Assembly: GCA_002396665.1 (NCBI GenBank) | Contig: DGYJ01000106.1 | Coordinates: forward strand, 524 to 6,149 | Length of the DNA: 5,626 nt | Direction: 5' to 3' | DNA from: Bdellovibrionaceae bacterium UBA5009 | Lineage (GTDB): Bacteria; Bdellovibrionota; Bdellovibrionia; Bdellovibrionales; Bdellovibrionaceae | In this document: positions 3,389 to 5,626 of the stretch, in pieces | How positions within the stretch are numbered: the stretch's first letter is position 1 | Layout: each line of letters begins with the position of its first letter | Translations under genes and position numbers: made by a program | The notes under the pieces: generated by a model | The model's input: only the letters and a program-made list of their open reading frames with translations | Told to the model about the DNA's origin: nothing | Databases searched by the model: none

Positions 3389-5626
3389 ATGTTAAACAAA
3401 ATTATTCATTTTTCAATTTTTAATCGCGGGCTTGTATTGTTACTGACAGTTTTAGTGATCGTCGCAGGTGTTATCAGCTTTCAATCTTTGCCGATTGATG
3501 CAGTTCCAGATATCACTAATAACCAAGTTCAAATTAATACGGTTATTGAGGGTTTGGCTCCAGAGGAAATCGAACGAACAGTAACTTTTCCAGTGGAATC
3601 TTCAATGCGGGGCTTGGCTGGCGTAGAGCAGGTGCGATCCATTACCCGTTTTGGACTTTCACAAGTTACTGTTATTTTCAAAGATGGTCTGGATATTTAC
3701 CGGGCCCGGCAACTTGTAACCGAAAGGCTTCAAAATGTTCAGCGTGACTTACCTAAAAACGCAACGCCAGAACTTGGTCCTATTTCAACAGGTCTAGGAG
3801 AAATTTATCAATTCGTCATCGATTTTAAGGAGCGCAAAAAAGGTGAAGAGCGAGTTTTGCAACTTATGGAACTTAAAGCGACGATGGATTGGTTTTTAAA
3901 GCCGAGACTTCTGACCGTTGAAGGGGTCGCAGAGATTAATGTGTCTGGTGGTTATGAAAAACAATATCACGTTCAGCCTGATCCCGCTAAAATGGCTGCT
4001 TATGGAATTCATTTCGATGAAATAAAAGAAGCTTTAGAGAAGGTAAATAAAAATGTGGGTGGAGGTTATGTCGAACAAACTGCAGAGCAATTTCTTGTGC
4101 AGGGTGTAGGCTTAATCAAGTCGGCCAAAGAAATAGAAAGAGTTCCAATTAAGCATCTCGAATCTGCAAGAGTTATTACAATCGCTGATGTTGGACAAGT
4201 GGTACTAGGAAAAGAACTTAGGACTGGATCAGCAACATACAATGGCGATGAGGCCGTATTAGGCACGGTTATGATGTTACTTGGTGAAAATAGTCGTACT
4301 GTTTCCACCAGAGTTCATGAAAAAATTGAAGAGATCAGTAAAACATTGCCGCAAGGAATGGAGCTGACAACCGTCTACAATCGCTCTGACTTAGTCAATG
4401 CGACCCTTGGTACTGTTGAGCATAATTTGCTTATGGGTGCTATTCTGGTTACAATTGTATTGCTAATTCTATTAGGCAATATCCGAGCTGCCATTATAAC
4501 TGCATTTACAATTCCACTGACTTTGCTTGCAACATTTCTTGTGATGAAGCCGCTTGGTATATCAGGAAATTTAATGAGCTTAGGTGCGCTAGATTTTGGT
4601 ATCATCGTGGATGGAACCGTCATTGTCATGGACAATTGTGTTCGCTTTATCCATGAACGTGCGAAGCAATTCGGTCGAAAACTTTCAGCAGAAGAAATTA
4701 AAACTGCAATCTATGAAGCCACCGTGGAAATTCGTACAGCGGCTGGATTTGGTGAAATTATTGTGGTGATGGTTTTCTTACCCGTTTTCGCACTTTCAGG
4801 TGTCGAAGGTAAAATGTTTCGGCCCATGGCATCGACATTTATCATCGCAGTTTTGTGGGCATTAGTTTTTTCTTTTACGACAGTGCCTGCTTTAGCAAGC
4901 CTTGTACTTAGTGGGAATGCCAAAGACAAAGAGCCTAAGTTGATGCAGTGGATACGAAATAAATATTCACCAATTTTTGAACAAGCCTTTCGTCGACAGC
5001 GTTTGACTTTGGGGCTGGCGTTAGCTTCAGTGGTCTTAGGAGTGGGACTTTTCATGACTCGCGGGGCAGAATTTTTGCCGCAGTTGAGTGAGGGCTCTTT
5101 AGCTTTTCATATGATTCGTCCGGTGAACTCGAGTTTAAGTCAGTCCGTTGAGTATCAAAAAAAGGCTGACTTGATCGTGGAAGAGTTCCAAGAGGTCGAT
5201 AAAGTTTTTTCAAGAATAGGAACCAGTGAAGTTGCGACGGACCCTATGGGTGTCAACGTGTCGGATACATACATCATGCTAAAACCCAGGGATCAATGGG
5301 ATAAAGTCAATGGGCAAAAAAGAACTTTTGAAGAACTAACAAATGCGATTGTTGCAAAACTTCAAAAAGAACTGCCAGGACAAAACTATCTTGCATCCCA
5401 GCCCATTCAAATGCGTTTTAACGAATTACTAGAAGGCACTCGAGCCGATGTTTCAGTAAAGATCTTTGGTCCGGATCTCGACACGCTTGTCAACTTTGCG
5501 AAAAAAACCCAGGAAGTTATTTCTAAAGTAGACGGTGCTGGAGATGTCGAAGTCGATCTAGCTGGGACTTCGCCAGTTTTAAAAATTGAACCACAAGAGG
5601 ATTTGCTTCGACGTTATTCGGCTTCC
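3389..5626 (+). CDS. czcA: CzcA-type heavy-metal efflux RND pump (3' end outside the window)
   Basis: This inner-membrane proton/metal antiporter expels divalent cations. The ATG at 3389 follows GAGG (3379-3382) at 6 bases, 12 bases after the previous stop. The frame stays open for 746 codons to the edge; the family has about 1,040 residues, so the last transmembrane helices are missing. TM1 is about 14-34, followed by LPIDAVPDITNNQVQI. The porter domain shows the family stretches around GLSQVTVIFKDG (89-100) and GPISTGLGEIY (130-140). TM2-TM4 span about 347-415. TM4 contains DFGIIVDG (402-409), with Asp402 and Asp408 matching the proton-relay residues of Cupriavidus CzcA at the same numbers. 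The third acidic position, Glu415 in CzcA, is Asp here. The second half begins with RGAEFLPQLSEG (558-569) and includes QPIQMRFNELLEGTR (671-685). The DFG...DG motif points to the Zn/Co/Cd/Ni group rather than the Cu/Ag pumps (CusA), whose TM4 differs. The exact metal cannot be read from sequence. Confidence 0.96.
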   Translation, partial: MLNKIIHFSIFNRGLVLLLTVLVIVAGVISFQSLPIDAVPDITNNQVQINTVIEGLAPEEIERTVTFPVESSMRGLAGVEQVRSITRFGLSQVTVIFKDGLDIYRARQLVTERLQNVQRDLPKNATPELGPISTGLGEIYQFVIDFKERKKGEERVLQLMELKATMDWFLKPRLLTVEGVAEINVSGGYEKQYHVQPDPAKMAAYGIHFDEIKEALEKVNKNVGGGYVEQTAEQFLVQGVGLIKSAKEIERVPIKHLESARVITIADVGQVVLGKELRTGSATYNGDEAVLGTVMMLLGENSRTVSTRVHEKIEEISKTLPQGMELTTVYNRSDLVNATLGTVEHNLLMGAILVTIVLLILLGNIRAAIITAFTIPLTLLATFLVMKPLGISGNLMSLGALDFGIIVDGTVIVMDNCVRFIHERAKQFGRKLSAEEIKTAIYEATVEIRTAAGFGEIIVVMVFLPVFALSGVEGKMFRPMASTFIIAVLWALVFSFTTVPALASLVLSGNAKDKEPKLMQWIRNKYSPIFEQAFRRQRLTLGLALASVVLGVGLFMTRGAEFLPQLSEGSLAFHMIRPVNSSLSQSVEYQKKADLIVEEFQEVDKVFSRIGTSEVATDPMGVNVSDTYIMLKPRDQWDKVNGQKRTFEELTNAIVAKLQKELPGQNYLASQPIQMRFNELLEGTRADVSVKIFGPDLDTLVNFAKKTQEVISKVDGAGDVEVDLAGTSPVLKIEPQEDLLRRYSAS

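Noticed and set aside
4066..5055. Three open frames of 80-114 codons on the - strand inside czcA
   Set aside because: They lie antisense to a clearly conserved pump gene, have low-complexity Ser/Thr/Pro-rich composition typical of antisense readings, and no convincing start signals.
1..5626. Mobile elements, CRISPR arrays, tRNA or rRNA genes
   Set aside because: I saw no transposase or integrase motifs, no regularly spaced direct repeats, no tRNA-like cloverleaf and no rRNA-like sequence.

Overview
The window is AT-rich (roughly 40% GC by eye). Every gene I can support is on the + strand. The envelope proteins (Sec signal peptides, an outer-membrane barrel, a TolC-type outer-membrane factor, an RND pump) show a Gram-negative bacterium. 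The style (A/T-rich codons, many Phe/Ile/Lys, GTG and TTG starts with good Shine-Dalgarno sites, lineage-specific envelope proteins) would suit a low-GC member of the Bdellovibrionota. That is an impression, not a demonstrated assignment.

Layout. Positions 1-180 hold the C-terminal 59 codons of an unrecognised gene, closed by a clear intrinsic terminator (188-220). A stand-alone gene follows (260-1051, GTG start, strong ribosome binding site), encoding a secreted, probably beta-barrel outer-membrane protein of unknown function. An 89-bp gap holds a strong hairpin without a T-tract (1077-1103). It leads into a four-gene block that looks like one heavy-metal efflux operon: a small exported Cys/His protein in the position of czcI (1141-1470), a CzcC/TolC-type outer-membrane factor (1518-2744, with an alternative TTG start at 1488), a very short His-rich adaptor-like protein (2741-3376), and a CzcA-type RND metal pump (3389 to beyond the right edge).

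Expected working. CzcA would use the proton gradient to move divalent metal (Zn/Co/Cd/Ni class by its DFG...DG motif in TM4) from periplasm or inner membrane into a channel ending in the CzcC-like outer-membrane factor. The small Cys/His protein and the His/Asp/Glu-rich segment of the third gene could bind metal in the periplasm.

The most unusual point is the third gene. Where a CzcB membrane-fusion protein of about 350-520 residues is expected, there is an intact 211-residue reading frame. It appears to keep only a signal peptide, a His-rich linker and the two sequence-separated halves of the membrane-proximal domain, now contiguous. The beta-barrel, lipoyl and alpha-hairpin domains that normally bridge to the outer-membrane factor are absent. 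Either a second, full-length adaptor lies outside the window, or this pump works with a minimal adaptor. Secondary points are Asp in place of the usual Glu at position 415 in TM4 of CzcA, an ambiguous TTG start for the outer-membrane factor, and recurrent TTAAGTC/GACTTAA inverted repeats in and around the operon.
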